From NCBI RefSeq assembly GCF_008014775.2, contig NZ_CP144914.1:3348001-3412000 (forward strand): a stretch of 64,000 nucleotides of DNA. Reading direction: 5' to 3'. Of this stretch, positions 1 to 8,090 are shown one piece after another. The translations under genes and the position numbers were made by a program. Position 1 is the first letter of the stretch. The number at the start of each line of letters is the position of its first letter. The stretch comes from Alkalicoccus halolimnae (GTDB lineage: Bacteria; Bacillota; Bacilli; Bacillales; Salisediminibacteriaceae). The notes beneath the pieces are model-generated. The model ran no database searches and was not told where the DNA came from. It saw nothing but the letters and a program-made list of their open reading frames with translations.

Positions 1-434
1 AGCAGGATGAGTACAGCTTTGAAGAAGGCGAAGTGCATTTGAACGGGGAAGAAGCGCTTGCCTATGCCCGGATGCGTAAAGAAGATCCGGAAGGTGACTT
101 CGGCCGCAACACGCGCCAGCGTCAGGTCGTCAATGCGATCATCAATGAAGGTGCGCAGTTCAGTTCGGTCACCCGCATCGGGGACATTCTTGATGCGATG
201 GGAAACAACGTCGTCACGAATCTCGACTTTGAGAAAATGCGCAAGCTGCAGTCCAACTATTCCGATACCCGCCACAACCAGGAAACGCTTGAAATTAACG
301 GAAGCGGCGAAACGATCGACGGCATCTGGTACTATTCGGTATCAGACGAAGAGCGCTCCCGCTTAAGCAGCGAATTCCGCACTCATCTTGGTCTCGACGG
401 AGCAGACGTTGCCCAGTCGGAAGAAAACGAATAA
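1..434 (+). CDS. LytR-CpsA-Psr (LCP) family protein, C-terminal part
   Basis: The reading frame is open from the first bases of the window and ends with TAA at 432-434, so the N-terminus lies outside. The visible part carries the LCP signature LNGEEALAYARMR followed by DFGRNTRQRQ, nearly identical to the same blocks in the two complete LCP genes at 2009 and 18391. LCP proteins are membrane-anchored phosphotransferases that attach lipid-linked glycopolymers (teichoic acid, capsule) to peptidoglycan outside the cell. The tail is acidic (ends EENE). It is followed at once by a strong terminator and faces the convergent cysQ gene. Family assignment is secure; the polymer attached is unknown. Confidence 0.93.
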   Translation, partial: QDEYSFEEGEVHLNGEEALAYARMRKEDPEGDFGRNTRQRQVVNAIINEGAQFSSVTRIGDILDAMGNNVVTNLDFEKMRKLQSNYSDTRHNQETLEINGSGETIDGIWYYSVSDEERSRLSSEFRTHLGLDGADVAQSEENE

Positions 435-443
435 ATAAACGTA

Positions 444-476
444 AGGAGACGCCCCATTCGGAGCGTCTCCTTTTAT
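444..476 (+). terminator. Intrinsic terminator after LCP gene
   Basis: GGAGACGC and GCGTCTCC pair around a 10-nt loop and are followed by TTTTATT. It lies between the converging LCP and cysQ genes. Confidence 0.85.
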
Positions 477-517
477 TCTGAGCTTTTTTATCACCCGGCA
501 GAGACCGTGCCCCCTGC

Positions 518-1300
518 TTATCTTTTTGCGAGAAACCAGTTGTTTGTCAGGTTTTCTTTTGTGTAGGCGAGGCGCTCTCCTGTTTCATGGTCGAGCACTT
601 CCCCGCCGGACGCTTCGACGATCGCCTGGCCGGCGGCAGTGTCCCACTCCATCGTCGGGGCAAACCTCGGGTACCAGGCCGCTCTGCCTTCGGCAACAAA
701 ACAGAATTTCAGGGAGCTTCCGGCAGCGACGGTGTCGATTCTACCGTGTTCGTGGGTGAGCTCTTCAATGAACGCTTCTGTTTCGTCAGAGAGGTGCGAA
801 CGGCTGGCAACGACACTTCTTCCGGGCTCTTCTTTCGGAAGCGGCGTGCTTGCTGCGAGCAGCTCTGCTTCATCGACCGCGCGCTGGGCGGAGGCATTCT
901 CTAATTTAAAGGCGTGGCCCTTCGCACCGAAGTAGCACGTATCAAGCGCCGGGGCGTAAATGATGCCGAGCGTCGGGTAGGTCCCTTCAATGAGGGAAAT
1001 ATTCACCGTGAACTCATCGTTTTTCTTCAAAAATTCCTTCGTGCCATCAAGCGGATCCACGAGCCAATAACGTTTCCAGCTTTGGCGCTCTTCGGCAGGA
1101 ACATCTTCCCCTTCTTCACTCAGTACAGGAATCGACGCCATCTGCTTCAGGCCGTCATAGATGACGCGGTGGGCGCGGCGGTCCGCTTCTGTAAGCGGAG
1201 AGTGGTCTTCTTTTCGATCCACGGCGGTATCTTTGCTGTACTCATCCATGATCTCCTGGCCCGCTGCCAGGCAGATCTGGTACAAATCGTACATATCCAT
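518..1300 (-). CDS. cysQ: 3'(2'),5'-bisphosphate nucleotidase CysQ (inositol monophosphatase family)
   Basis: 260 aa, the usual length. The family metal-binding motifs are present: LSEEGE near residue 60, WLVDPLDGTKEF at 79-90 and EWDTAAGQAI near 218. CysQ removes the 3'-phosphate from PAP/PAPS, the by-products of sulfate assimilation, using Mg2+ in the cytoplasm. The halotolerance link of this family (Na+/Li+-sensitive phosphatases) fits a saline habitat but is inference. The start ATG has a GAGGAGGT ribosome site about six bases upstream. It stands alone, convergent with the LCP gene. Other IMPase-family phosphatases are possible, but the DPLDGTKEF form is typical of CysQ. Confidence 0.88.
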   Translation of the reverse strand: MDMYDLYQICLAAGQEIMDEYSKDTAVDRKEDHSPLTEADRRAHRVIYDGLKQMASIPVLSEEGEDVPAEERQSWKRYWLVDPLDGTKEFLKKNDEFTVNISLIEGTYPTLGIIYAPALDTCYFGAKGHAFKLENASAQRAVDEAELLAASTPLPKEEPGRSVVASRSHLSDETEAFIEELTHEHGRIDTVAAGSSLKFCFVAEGRAAWYPRFAPTMEWDTAAGQAIVEASGGEVLDHETGERLAYTKENLTNNWFLAKR

Positions 1301-1302
1301 AG

Positions 1303-1569
1303 TCGTACCTCCTCTTCTTTATGTATGATGTGAAGCCGGTGCGAAAAATCTTTTCCAATGGGCGTCTCGAGCGCCCGGACCGGCACTGCAAAATAGATTA
1401 CCAGTTCACGGCGGTCTGCTTCTTTCATCGGCGGGGCAGTAAAAATTGCGGCAGCGGATAATCCTCCAGCCAGCCGCAGCTGCAGCGGTTCCTGCGGTTC
1501 ATGTACTTCTGCGAACGTGCGCTTTTCCTGATGACGGAAGACCCACGTCCATGCAGAAAACGCCCCCCT
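1303..1569 (-). pseudogene. Possible remnant of a small gene upstream of cysQ
   Basis: An open minus-strand frame with protein-like composition runs from just after a TGA at about 1570 into cysQ (it only stops at 1147). It contains RHQEKRTFAEVHEPQEPL, a hydrophobic stretch LAGGLSAAAIFTAPP and RRELVIYFAVPVRALETP. No ATG, GTG or TTG start lies at its upstream end, although an AAGGGGGG ribosome-site-like run precedes an ATG in the neighbouring frame at about 1553, so one missing or extra base would join a good start to this frame. I do not recognise the product; it may be non-coding. Confidence 0.25.
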
Positions 1570-1944
1570 TCACACAGCGGTTGACGTTCAGTTTACCAAA
1601 TAAGCGCTCTCGCTGTCAGGAGTTCCGTCCCAACCTCCTCTTTTCCCTTTATCCTGAAAAGCCGCTCCGTAAACTGAAGAACGGCTATTCAGCGGATCGT
1701 TCTTCCATGACATCCTTCCGGAACCTGTCCTGTCCGGAGAGCGCCTCCACGGTAACAAAACACAGTGTTGCAGCGCGCAGCCGGAAACAGGTGAATGGCG
1801 GAAATGTCCTTTCTGCCTTCCGACATTTATTCAGAATAGTTCCAAGTGCTTAAAGCGAGAAGAAAAAGAGGCCTTTCGAACGGATTTACCCTCTTTAAAT
1901 AAGGTAGAAAGACTTGAGTACTTTTTATTTATAGTGAATCCTTC
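1570..1944. other. Non-coding stretch
   Basis: No ribosome site plus start combination and no family-like protein is seen. An open plus-strand frame here has low-complexity, unlike-protein composition and was rejected. Confidence 0.5.
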
Positions 1945-1974
1945 TTGCATTCATTGTCAGGTAAACGATATACT
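1945..1974 (+). promoter_or_regulatory. Candidate SigA promoter of LCP gene
   Basis: TTGCAT (1945-1950), 18-base spacer, TATACT (1969-1974), about 35 bases before the start codon at 2009. The LCP gene at 18391 has a closely similar promoter. Confidence 0.5.
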
Positions 1975-2008
1975 GAATATTAGTTTATCGACAGAAGGGA
2001 TCCGGATA

Positions 2009-2971
2009 ATGAAAAAAATACTGTATACATTTGGAGTACTGATCGCCCTCGTTCTCCTTGTTGGCGCCGGCTACGCCTATTACTTATATGATTCCGTCCA
2101 GGAAACAGTCGATTCCGATATGTACGTGGAGCTCGAACGGGACAGAGATAAAGATGAGGCAGAGGAAGAAGAGTCAAAACTGGAAATGGACAACCGGGAG
2201 CCACTTTCTTTCCTGCTTCTCGGTGTGGACGCGGAAGAAGCGGCCCAGGGACTGGCAGATACGATCATGGTAGTTACGGTAAATCCCGAGGATGACTCCA
2301 TGAAAATGGTCAGCCTCCCGCGCGATCTCCGCCTTACGATCCCCGGCCGGGACAACCCCGATAAAATTAATCATTCCTACGGATACGGCGGTCCGGATTT
2401 GATTATGGACACGGTGGAAAATTACCTGGATATCCCTCTCGATTATTTCGTCACGGTTAATATGAACGGATTCGAAGAAATTATCGACGCTCTCGGAGGC
2501 GTTTCCGTCGACAATTCTTTCGCCTTTGAACAGAACGAATTTTTCTTTGAAGAAGGCGAGCACGAGCTGAACGGCGAAGAGGCTCTTGCTTATGCCAGGA
2601 TGCGCAAGGAAGATCCGGAAGGCGATATCGGGCGAAATTCGCGCCAGCGCCAGATCGTGAATTCGATGATTGAAGAGGGCGCCCAGCTCAGCTCGCTCAG
2701 CAACGCCCAGGGGCTGCTCGATGCTCTTGGTAACAATGTGCTTACCAACCTTGATTTCGAAAAGATGCGCAAGCTCCAGCAGAATTATGCAAGCGCCCGT
2801 CACGATCAGGAAACACTCGAGCTGGAAGTCGACAATGAGCGCATTGACGGTCTCTGGTACATTCTCGTCGAGGAAGAAGAACGTGAACGGATCAGTGAAG
2901 AATTAAAGTATCATCTGGATATTTCGGACACGAAAGTAGCCAATCTCGAAGATGACGAAGAGAACGAGTAG
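2009..2971 (+). CDS. LCP family cell-wall glycopolymer ligase
   Basis: 320 aa. Type II membrane topology: MKKILYTF then one membrane helix (about residues 5-27), an acidic linker (ERDRDKDEAEEEES), then the LCP domain from about residue 70. LCP hallmarks are LLLGVDAEE, the phosphate-binding arginines in SLPRDLRL, and LNGEEALAYARMR...DIGRNSRQRQ. The enzyme should transfer undecaprenyl-phosphate-linked polymers to peptidoglycan outside the membrane. The frame is open further upstream, but ATG 2009 is preferred because AGAAGGGA stands nine bases before it and the signal anchor begins there. It has its own promoter and terminator. One of three close paralogues here; the substrate cannot be told from sequence. 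Confidence 0.93.
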   Translation: MKKILYTFGVLIALVLLVGAGYAYYLYDSVQETVDSDMYVELERDRDKDEAEEEESKLEMDNREPLSFLLLGVDAEEAAQGLADTIMVVTVNPEDDSMKMVSLPRDLRLTIPGRDNPDKINHSYGYGGPDLIMDTVENYLDIPLDYFVTVNMNGFEEIIDALGGVSVDNSFAFEQNEFFFEEGEHELNGEEALAYARMRKEDPEGDIGRNSRQRQIVNSMIEEGAQLSSLSNAQGLLDALGNNVLTNLDFEKMRKLQQNYASARHDQETLELEVDNERIDGLWYILVEEEERERISEELKYHLDISDTKVANLEDDEENE

Positions 2972-3007
2972 TTCTTTCTCACGTGAAAATTGTATCGGAA
3001 AGCAGGA

Positions 3008-3042
3008 AAGGCTCCCGCCGCGTTGGCAGGGAGCCTTTTTTA
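3008..3042 (+). terminator. Intrinsic terminator of LCP gene
   Basis: AAAGGCTCCC pairs with GGGAGCCTTT and runs into TTTTT. Confidence 0.88.
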
Positions 3043-3092
3043 TTATGCAGGCCGAAGAAAAACCAGTTATAAAACATAGTTCGTATCTGTTT

Positions 3093-3190
3093 CTGTAAAC
3101 CGCTCCTTCGTTTCCATGGAGAAGCTTTCCGGGGGCACGGGGTCGTCTGATTCCTTGCTCCTTTTGATCGGGAGAAGTGAACCTTCGCGA
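3093..3190 (-). repeat. Dispersed repeat R3, copy 1 (diverged)
   Basis: Read on the minus strand it gives CCCGGAAAGCTTCTCCATGG then AAACGAAGGAGCGG, matching the core and GGAAACGAAA-like end of the copies at 7886, 28262, 39311 and 59043. Open frames across it are incidental. Confidence 0.55.
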
Positions 3191-3415
3191 TGTCGGAAAT
3201 TTTTTGCAGGCTTCTGGTTTCCAAACAGGAACCAGTCGATGTGATAAGAAGTTGGAAAATAAAGGACCCAGCATACCTTCCCTTCATGCTCAAAGAAGGA
3301 TTCGATAAAGCTAATGTCTTTTTCACTATTTTGAATTTTTTGTGCTTCACCTGTTTACTTTTTGGAAATATTTACAGATAATAAAAGGAGAGTCTATGGA
3401 TGGAGGAGAAAAGAC

Positions 3416-3703
3416 ATGCCATTTAAACTGAATCGAAAGAAACAAACACTTGAGGCGACTCATGTGCAGTGTCCGAGCTGTGAAAATATCTCTGCAGTGG
3501 AAAAGTGGAATAATATTGTGAAGCATACGTATGGAGACAGCGCTCCAGATGTCCGCCAGGCAGCTATTAATCGGAAAAACAGTTTCCCGTTTCAATGTCC
3601 TTCCTGCTACAAAGGCTATTCTGCTCACGTGTTGATCTTTCACCAAAGTGAAGCCAGACGCCAAAAGCTTTCTTCCTCCTCCAAACCATCGGAATTATCG
3701 TAA
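3416..3703 (+). CDS. Small zinc-ribbon protein of unknown function
   Basis: 95 aa. Two CPSC knuckles (QCPSCENIS about residue 19 and QCPSCYKGY about residue 64) are 45 residues apart, the pattern of a zinc ribbon. The N-terminus is basic (MPFKLNRKKQ) and the tail is Ser/Lys rich. No catalytic domain is visible. GGAGGAG lies seven bases before ATG 3416, which decides the start over upstream in-frame codons. It is a single gene pointing toward a bidirectional terminator shared with the kinase gene. Nucleic-acid or protein binding is a guess from the fold only. Confidence 0.7.
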   Translation: MPFKLNRKKQTLEATHVQCPSCENISAVEKWNNIVKHTYGDSAPDVRQAAINRKNSFPFQCPSCYKGYSAHVLIFHQSEARRQKLSSSSKPSELS

Positions 3704-3831
3704 ACAAGATCGACGGGCCTGATCTCATACTTTGGAAAACTACCGGGCTCAGCGGGGAGGCTTTCCGGAAGGAACGGGTTCAGCTGCTTTATCCGTGATA
3801 AACAGCAGTAAAGGGACGGATGATTCCACTA

Positions 3832-3868
3832 AAAAAAGCGTTATGACGGTTGTGTCATAACGCTTTTT
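3832..3868. terminator. Bidirectional terminator (TGAC/GTCA type)
   Basis: AAAAAGCGTTATGAC and GTCATAACGCTTTTT form a perfect stem with a GGTTGT loop, between the converging zinc-ribbon and kinase genes. Confidence 0.9.
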
Positions 3869-3892
3869 CCTATGAAATAAGGTGTCTTTCTT

Positions 3893-4603
3893 TTAGCGGT
3901 CTCCGTAATAGTAATAGTAGGAGCCCTGTTTCTTTTCCTTTTTGTTTAAAACGACCCCAAGGATGTTTGCGCCGACGTTGACGAGCAGTTCTTTAGCTTT
4001 GATAGCATCGTCATATTTCGTCGAGCCGCTGCTCGTGACGAGCACAATCCCGTCACTTTTCGTCGCGAGCACCTGCGCATCCGTTACGGCAAGGAGAGGA
4101 GGCGTATCCATGACGACATAATCGTACGTAAGCTTCGCTTCTTCGAGCAGGGCATCCATCCGGTCGGAGCCGAGAAGCTCGGACGGTTTCGGAGGAATCG
4201 GACCTGCGGTTAAAAGATCGAGGTACGGGACGGTCGTCTTCTGAACGACTCTTTCCATCGGCGTCTGCTGAATGAGCATCGTCGTAAGACCTTTCGTGTT
4301 ATCGACCCCGAACGTATAGTGCGTGCTCGGGCGGCGCATGTCTGCATCAATGAGCAGCACCCGCTTGTCCTGCTGGGAAAGCATCGTCGCCACGTTCGCC
4401 GCAGTCGTCGACTTTCCTTCTCCAGGAGCCGTGGAAGTGACCATAATTAAGCGTACAGGATCGAGAGTCGCGTACTGCATGTTCGTCCGAATCGTCCGGT
4501 ACTGCTCAGCGACCGGGGATTTAGGACGGAAGTGGGCAATTAGGCTGCGCTGCTTTTCCGAGAGCTTATCGCTCTTCTTTTTGCGGAATAATTTAAGAAC
4601 CAA
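3893..4603 (-). CDS. Bacterial tyrosine kinase (CpsD/CapB/YwqD/EpsB family)
   Basis: 236 aa from the TTG at 4603. It has Walker A STAPGEGKST (about 57-66), Walker A' LLIDADMRRP (about 83-92), Walker B YVVMDTPP (about 155) and a C-terminal tyrosine cluster GSYYYYYGDR that is autophosphorylated in this family. These BY-kinases bind a Wzz-type membrane activator and control polysaccharide polymerisation. The TTG start is preferred over an upstream codon because GGAGAG is correctly spaced and the gene then overlaps the Wzz gene by 11 bases, implying translational coupling. The N-terminal RTIRTNMQYA motif for activator contact is present. No cognate phosphatase is seen nearby. Confidence 0.92.
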   Translation of the reverse strand: MVLKLFRKKKSDKLSEKQRSLIAHFRPKSPVAEQYRTIRTNMQYATLDPVRLIMVTSTAPGEGKSTTAANVATMLSQQDKRVLLIDADMRRPSTHYTFGVDNTKGLTTMLIQQTPMERVVQKTTVPYLDLLTAGPIPPKPSELLGSDRMDALLEEAKLTYDYVVMDTPPLLAVTDAQVLATKSDGIVLVTSSGSTKYDDAIKAKELLVNVGANILGVVLNKKEKKQGSYYYYYGDR

Positions 4604-5327
4604 TGCGCTCTCTCCTTTCCGGTGGCTGTTCATTGATCTCTTCCTCATCGAGCGTATCCGTCTCGTCGTCAATGATGCTCACGGCGCCGAGTACCGGCAG
4701 CCCGAGTGTTTTCTCAATGTCTGATTCGGAACGGATCGTATTATTCAGGAATTCCAGCAGGAACGCCAGACCGACGGAAGCCATCAGTCCCACAACAAAA
4801 GCAATTGCCATATTAAGTACTGGATTGGGGCTTACGGGAGCTTCTGCGTCGCTCACGTTCGCCGGTGCAAGAATATGTATGTTGTCAATGTTCAACAGGG
4901 TGGCAATTTCTCTCTGGAATACTTCGGCTGTGACGTTGGCTGTTTCTACTGCTCTGCCTGGATCGGTGTCTTCAATCCGGATCGTCACGACCTGCGATTC
5001 CCCTTCCTGATTAACCGTAAGCTGCGGATCCGCTTCCATTCCTACAGCATCATTCACCTGATCGAGAATATAAGGACTCTGTAGAATCACGTTATATGTA
5101 TCAATATAGGAGGAATCGGACTCAAACGGATTTGCGGCCGAAAGAATCGACGCGCCGGTCGCTGCCTGGCTGACAAGAACCTGGGTGGTGGCTTCGTATT
5201 TCGGTGTTAAAACATTGTAGCTGATGACGCCGGCTGCTGAGACAGCTATCAGCGTTATAACGATGATCATCACGATCCGCTTTTTCAGCGTTTCGAATAT
5301 TTCTTTGAGACTAATGGTTTCTTCCAT
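4593..5327 (-). CDS. Wzz/YveK-type chain-length determinant and kinase activator
   Basis: 244 aa. Two membrane helices (about residues 17-38 and 170-192) flank an extracytoplasmic domain, with a proline-containing motif APVSPNPVLNMAIA just before helix 2, as in polysaccharide co-polymerases. The C-terminal cytoplasmic tail is short and acidic and presumably contacts the BY-kinase encoded next. ATG 5327 is preferred to the earlier TTG at 5375 since GGAGGG lies five bases upstream and the protein then begins MEETISLKEIFETLKKR, typical for the family. It follows the secreted coiled-coil gene by 37 bases and overlaps the kinase gene. Confidence 0.92.
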   Translation of the reverse strand: MEETISLKEIFETLKKRIVMIIVITLIAVSAAGVISYNVLTPKYEATTQVLVSQAATGASILSAANPFESDSSYIDTYNVILQSPYILDQVNDAVGMEADPQLTVNQEGESQVVTIRIEDTDPGRAVETANVTAEVFQREIATLLNIDNIHILAPANVSDAEAPVSPNPVLNMAIAFVVGLMASVGLAFLLEFLNNTIRSESDIEKTLGLPVLGAVSIIDDETDTLDEEEINEQPPERRERIGS

Positions 5328-5364
5328 AATGCCCTCCGTCATCGGTGTAATTTTCTCCGCGGAA

Positions 5365-6033
5365 TTATTGGTCAAAAATTCTGTGCACAGCTTCTAAACG
5401 GCGGGTTTCTTTTTGTGTTTCGTAGAGGAGTTCAAATTCTTCTGCTTTATCGGGGTCATAGCCGTTTTCTTCCAATGCTGTGCGGACTTGGTTATGCAGG
5501 TCATTAAAGCGCTGGTCGGCTTCTTCTTCCAGAACGTTGACCCGCTGGATGTAATCGGCCTGTACGTCATTGGCAGGGCGGTCCAGATCGCCGCTCTGCA
5601 CGCGCTGATAATCCGTTTCTGCATTGGCGAGAATCTGTTCGAGACGCTCTGTTTCCTGCGCCTGCATCGTCTCGTACTGCTCAAAGTACGTATCAAGAAT
5701 TTCCTGCTCGTCCAGTTCACTGCCGGCCGGCCCGTCTGCCGCATTTTCTTCATTGACAGAGGAAGACTCTCCTCGACTGCCGGCACTGCTGCCGGAACCG
5801 GGAGAGCTGCTGTTGGTTTCCGTATTACTGGAGCTGCTTCCTCCGTTTTCGGATGAATTTGCTTCACCATCGGAGTCTGTACCGTTATCTTCCGCTGTCA
5901 TCTCGTCTGCGGGGCGGGTTTCACCAGCGGTTTCAGCCGTTTCTTCGACCCGCTCACTCCAGGCGATCTGGCTGAAGATAACGGCCCCCGCACATACTGC
6001 TGCGATGACGCCGATAGAGATGATTTTCTTCAT
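5365..6033 (-). CDS. Secreted or anchored Ser/Gly-rich coiled-coil protein, unknown function
   Basis: 222 aa. N-terminal hydrophobic segment MKKIISIGVIAAVCAGAVIF works as signal or anchor. Residues about 28-105 are a low-complexity acidic and Ser/Gly/Asn linker (SSSSNTETNSSS). From about 108 to the end is a charged helical region rich in Glu, Gln and Arg (EQILANAETDYQRV, VNVLEEEADQRF) likely to form a coiled coil. GAAGGAG lies nine bases before ATG. It is the first gene of a three-gene unit with Wzz and the tyrosine kinase, which suggests a role in export or assembly of the same polymer, but I do not recognise a family. Confidence 0.75.
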   Translation of the reverse strand: MKKIISIGVIAAVCAGAVIFSQIAWSERVEETAETAGETRPADEMTAEDNGTDSDGEANSSENGGSSSSNTETNSSSPGSGSSAGSRGESSSVNEENAADGPAGSELDEQEILDTYFEQYETMQAQETERLEQILANAETDYQRVQSGDLDRPANDVQADYIQRVNVLEEEADQRFNDLHNQVRTALEENGYDPDKAEEFELLYETQKETRRLEAVHRIFDQ

Positions 6034-6065
6034 TCCGAAAACTCCTTCTTTTCCAGGTGTCTTAA

Positions 6066-7094
6066 TTAATAGTTAAAATTTACGTTAACTTCTGTTGCCT
6101 GGCCTTTTTCATCAATCAGAAGACCAAGAAGGCTGAGTCCGTCCGGGAATGCGTCTTTAAGCATTGCAAGGGAAACTTCTTCTCTTGCAAGAACTTCCGC
6201 TACAGTCAGGTCATTGACGCCTTCTGTAAGGTTTTCCTGCTTTGGAATATCCGGGTGTGCATAAGGCATGTCAAGCATATAAATCGTGCTGTCTTTCGTT
6301 ACACTGATTTCTCCGCCTGTGAAGACCGTATCATCGGAAAAGTCTGTCATATCGAAATCTACAGTCTGACGGCGCTTGTCTGCGTCTTCTCCGACAACAC
6401 CTTCTACGTCAGTGCCGCTGCTCATAAATACAGAAGCAGAAGTCACTTCAGATGGTGCATCCGCATCGTCGAGACAGTTTTCTTCAATATATCCACCCTG
6501 GTAAAGTGCGCGGGTAAGGAAAATTGCGAATTCCTGACGGGTAACGGAATCTTTTGGATCAAATGATCCGTCCGGCCGTCCTACCGTGATGCCAGATTCA
6601 AACAACGCATCAACATCTTTTATATGAGAAGAGTTTGCATTGTCTCTGTCCGAAAACGGAGCTTCTTCTTGAGCTTCAGGAAGTTCAAATGCACGGATGA
6701 TGAGCGTAGCCATCTGCTCACGAGTCAGTTCCGTGTTTGGAAGAAAGAGTCCCTGAGGATTGCCCTGGAAAATTCCCTGTTTGTGAGTGGCAAGGACATC
6801 GTTATAGAAATAACTGCCTTCGTTCACATCACTGAATGGGTTATTGTCGCCCGCTTCGAGATCAAGAGCACGGTTGAACATGATTGCCGAATCTGCCCGT
6901 TTTACGTCGGCATCCGGCTGGAAAGTCCCATCAGGATAACCCTGGATAACACCTTCAGATGTCAGGGTGATAATTTCACAGTATCCGTATTGATTATCTT
7001 CATCAACATCAGGAAACTGGTTTTGCGCGGATGCTGGCATAACTGCTGTAAAAAGCATAGCTAGAGCCACCATCAAATAAGTAAAATATTTCAT
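6066..7094 (-). CDS. S-layer homology (SLH) domain surface protein
   Basis: 342 aa from ATG 7094 (GGAGG eight bases upstream; the open frame before it lacks a start signal). Signal peptide MKYFTYLMVALAMLFTAVMPASA. Three SLH repeats follow (FPDVDEDNQYGYCEIITLTSEGVIQGYPDGTF type; PFSDVNEG; PFSDRDNAN), the anchor to pyruvylated secondary cell-wall polymer. The C-terminal ~130 residues (from DDADAPSEVTSASVF) are acidic with no recognised catalytic motif. It sits 32 bases upstream of the Ser/Gly-rich gene and may be cotranscribed with the Wzz-kinase pair. Only two cysteines are present (YCEI and ENCL). Confidence 0.87.
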   Translation of the reverse strand: MKYFTYLMVALAMLFTAVMPASAQNQFPDVDEDNQYGYCEIITLTSEGVIQGYPDGTFQPDADVKRADSAIMFNRALDLEAGDNNPFSDVNEGSYFYNDVLATHKQGIFQGNPQGLFLPNTELTREQMATLIIRAFELPEAQEEAPFSDRDNANSSHIKDVDALFESGITVGRPDGSFDPKDSVTRQEFAIFLTRALYQGGYIEENCLDDADAPSEVTSASVFMSSGTDVEGVVGEDADKRRQTVDFDMTDFSDDTVFTGGEISVTKDSTIYMLDMPYAHPDIPKQENLTEGVNDLTVAEVLAREEVSLAMLKDAFPDGLSLLGLLIDEKGQATEVNVNFNY

Positions 7095-7680
7095 AATATT
7101 CCTCCGTTTCAAATTGTAGTAAAGACGACGTGACAAACACGCCAATCTTTGTATAAAAAGCCTGTATAGATGATACAAACTTTGTTACAAAAAAGATCTC
7201 CTGCTGTTAATTTCTCTCTGTTGAACATTCCTGCCATTGTGAATGAGCCGGCCTCTGAAACATCGCATGCTTCTTCCCGTCCGGCTTTCGTCTATCCTTT
7301 CCAGACGCATTCCATAAATAAACTTCACTAATAATGGATACTAACCAATACTACTAAATTTTATGGGATTTAACAATCTTTTTCAACAAAAAATTCCAGA
7401 TGGTTTACTGAATAAGCGAAAATAGAAGCGCCGTTCTATAAGGTGAATCACTCGTACAGCCCGAATGAGAGGCGGATATCCGGTGAAATCCGTCTTCCAA
7501 TGTTAAAGATCGTTTCAGCGAGAATTTATAAGGAAAATAAATCCATTCTTATAAGAATTTACTCACAAAGAAAGTATAACATACAAATTGAGGAAAGCCG
7601 AATCGTAAATGTAAAATATTACTTTATGAATAAAGAGACCCTTTTCAGGGAGATCCCGCTGGCTGGGGTGATTTTTTAAG
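7095..7680. other. AT-rich non-coding stretch upstream of the SLH gene
   Basis: The section 7310-7640 is clearly AT-richer than its surroundings. A 78-codon plus-strand frame has no ribosome site and no family-like features. No promoter could be fixed with confidence. Confidence 0.45.
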
Positions 7681-7767
7681 CTTTGTTAAAGCCTGGGGCT
7701 GATACATGCAGAAAACTCCGCTTCAACTCGGCAGGTACTCCAAAAACCACACGGAGCTTTAACAGAG
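7681..7767. repeat. MITE-like element, internally deleted 87-bp copy
   Basis: Starts CTTTGTTAAAGC and ends GCTTTAACAGAG, an 11/12 terminal inverted repeat. The left part (AAAACTCCGCTTCAAC) matches the left end of the long copy at 20432 and the right part (ACACGGAGCTTTAACAGAG) matches its right end, so the middle is missing. No clear target duplication. Confidence 0.7.
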
Positions 7768-7885
7768 ACACGCATGCAGGATCACCGCACCATGACGGAT
7801 GTAAATAGCCTTCTATAGGGAATGGAGTCTCCCCTTTATGCGGGTGGAATCACTGATGTTCAAGAAGGGGGTTTCTTCATTAGAG

Positions 7886-8040
7886 GGCAGATGCTGCTCT
7901 GTCTTTTTTACCGTAAGCTGCAGAGGACATGGGGCGAGGAAGGACGGGTCACACCGCACGCGACCGCAGGGGGGGGGATTAGCTCCTCCATGGAAACGAA
8001 AGCGCCCGTTTAATGCTTCTATACTTTAGTTTCAAGGTAT
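7886..8040 (+). repeat. Dispersed repeat R3, copy 2
   Basis: Begins GATGCTGCTCTGTC then CCGTAAGCTGCAGAGGACATG and ends near GGAAACGAAAGCGCCCGTT and ACTTTAGTTTCAAGG. The closest relative is the copy at 59043. An 8-G run lies at about 7970-7977. Short open frames across it are incidental. Confidence 0.7.
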
Positions 8041-8051
8041 TCTTCTTAAAA

Positions 8052-8088
8052 ATAGGCTGCTCCAAAGTATCTTTGAAGCAGCCTTGAT
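8052..8088 (-). terminator. Terminator of the exopolysaccharide cluster
   Basis: On the minus strand AGGCTGCTTCAAAG pairs with CTTTGGAGCAGCCT and is followed by ATTTTT, directly after the last gene. Confidence 0.85.
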
Positions 8089-8090
8089 TT

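Noticed and set aside
1446..1853. 135-codon plus-strand open frame
   Set aside because: No ribosome site, composition rich in Ser/Arg/Pro without domains, and the minus strand here has the better protein-like frame.
3742..3800. Possible additional R3 repeat copy (GGCTTTCCGGAAGGAACGGG)
   Set aside because: Similarity covers only about 35 bases and could be chance; not listed as a copy.
7443..7679. 78-codon frame in AT-rich DNA
   Set aside because: No ribosome site, and the composition follows the local AT bias.
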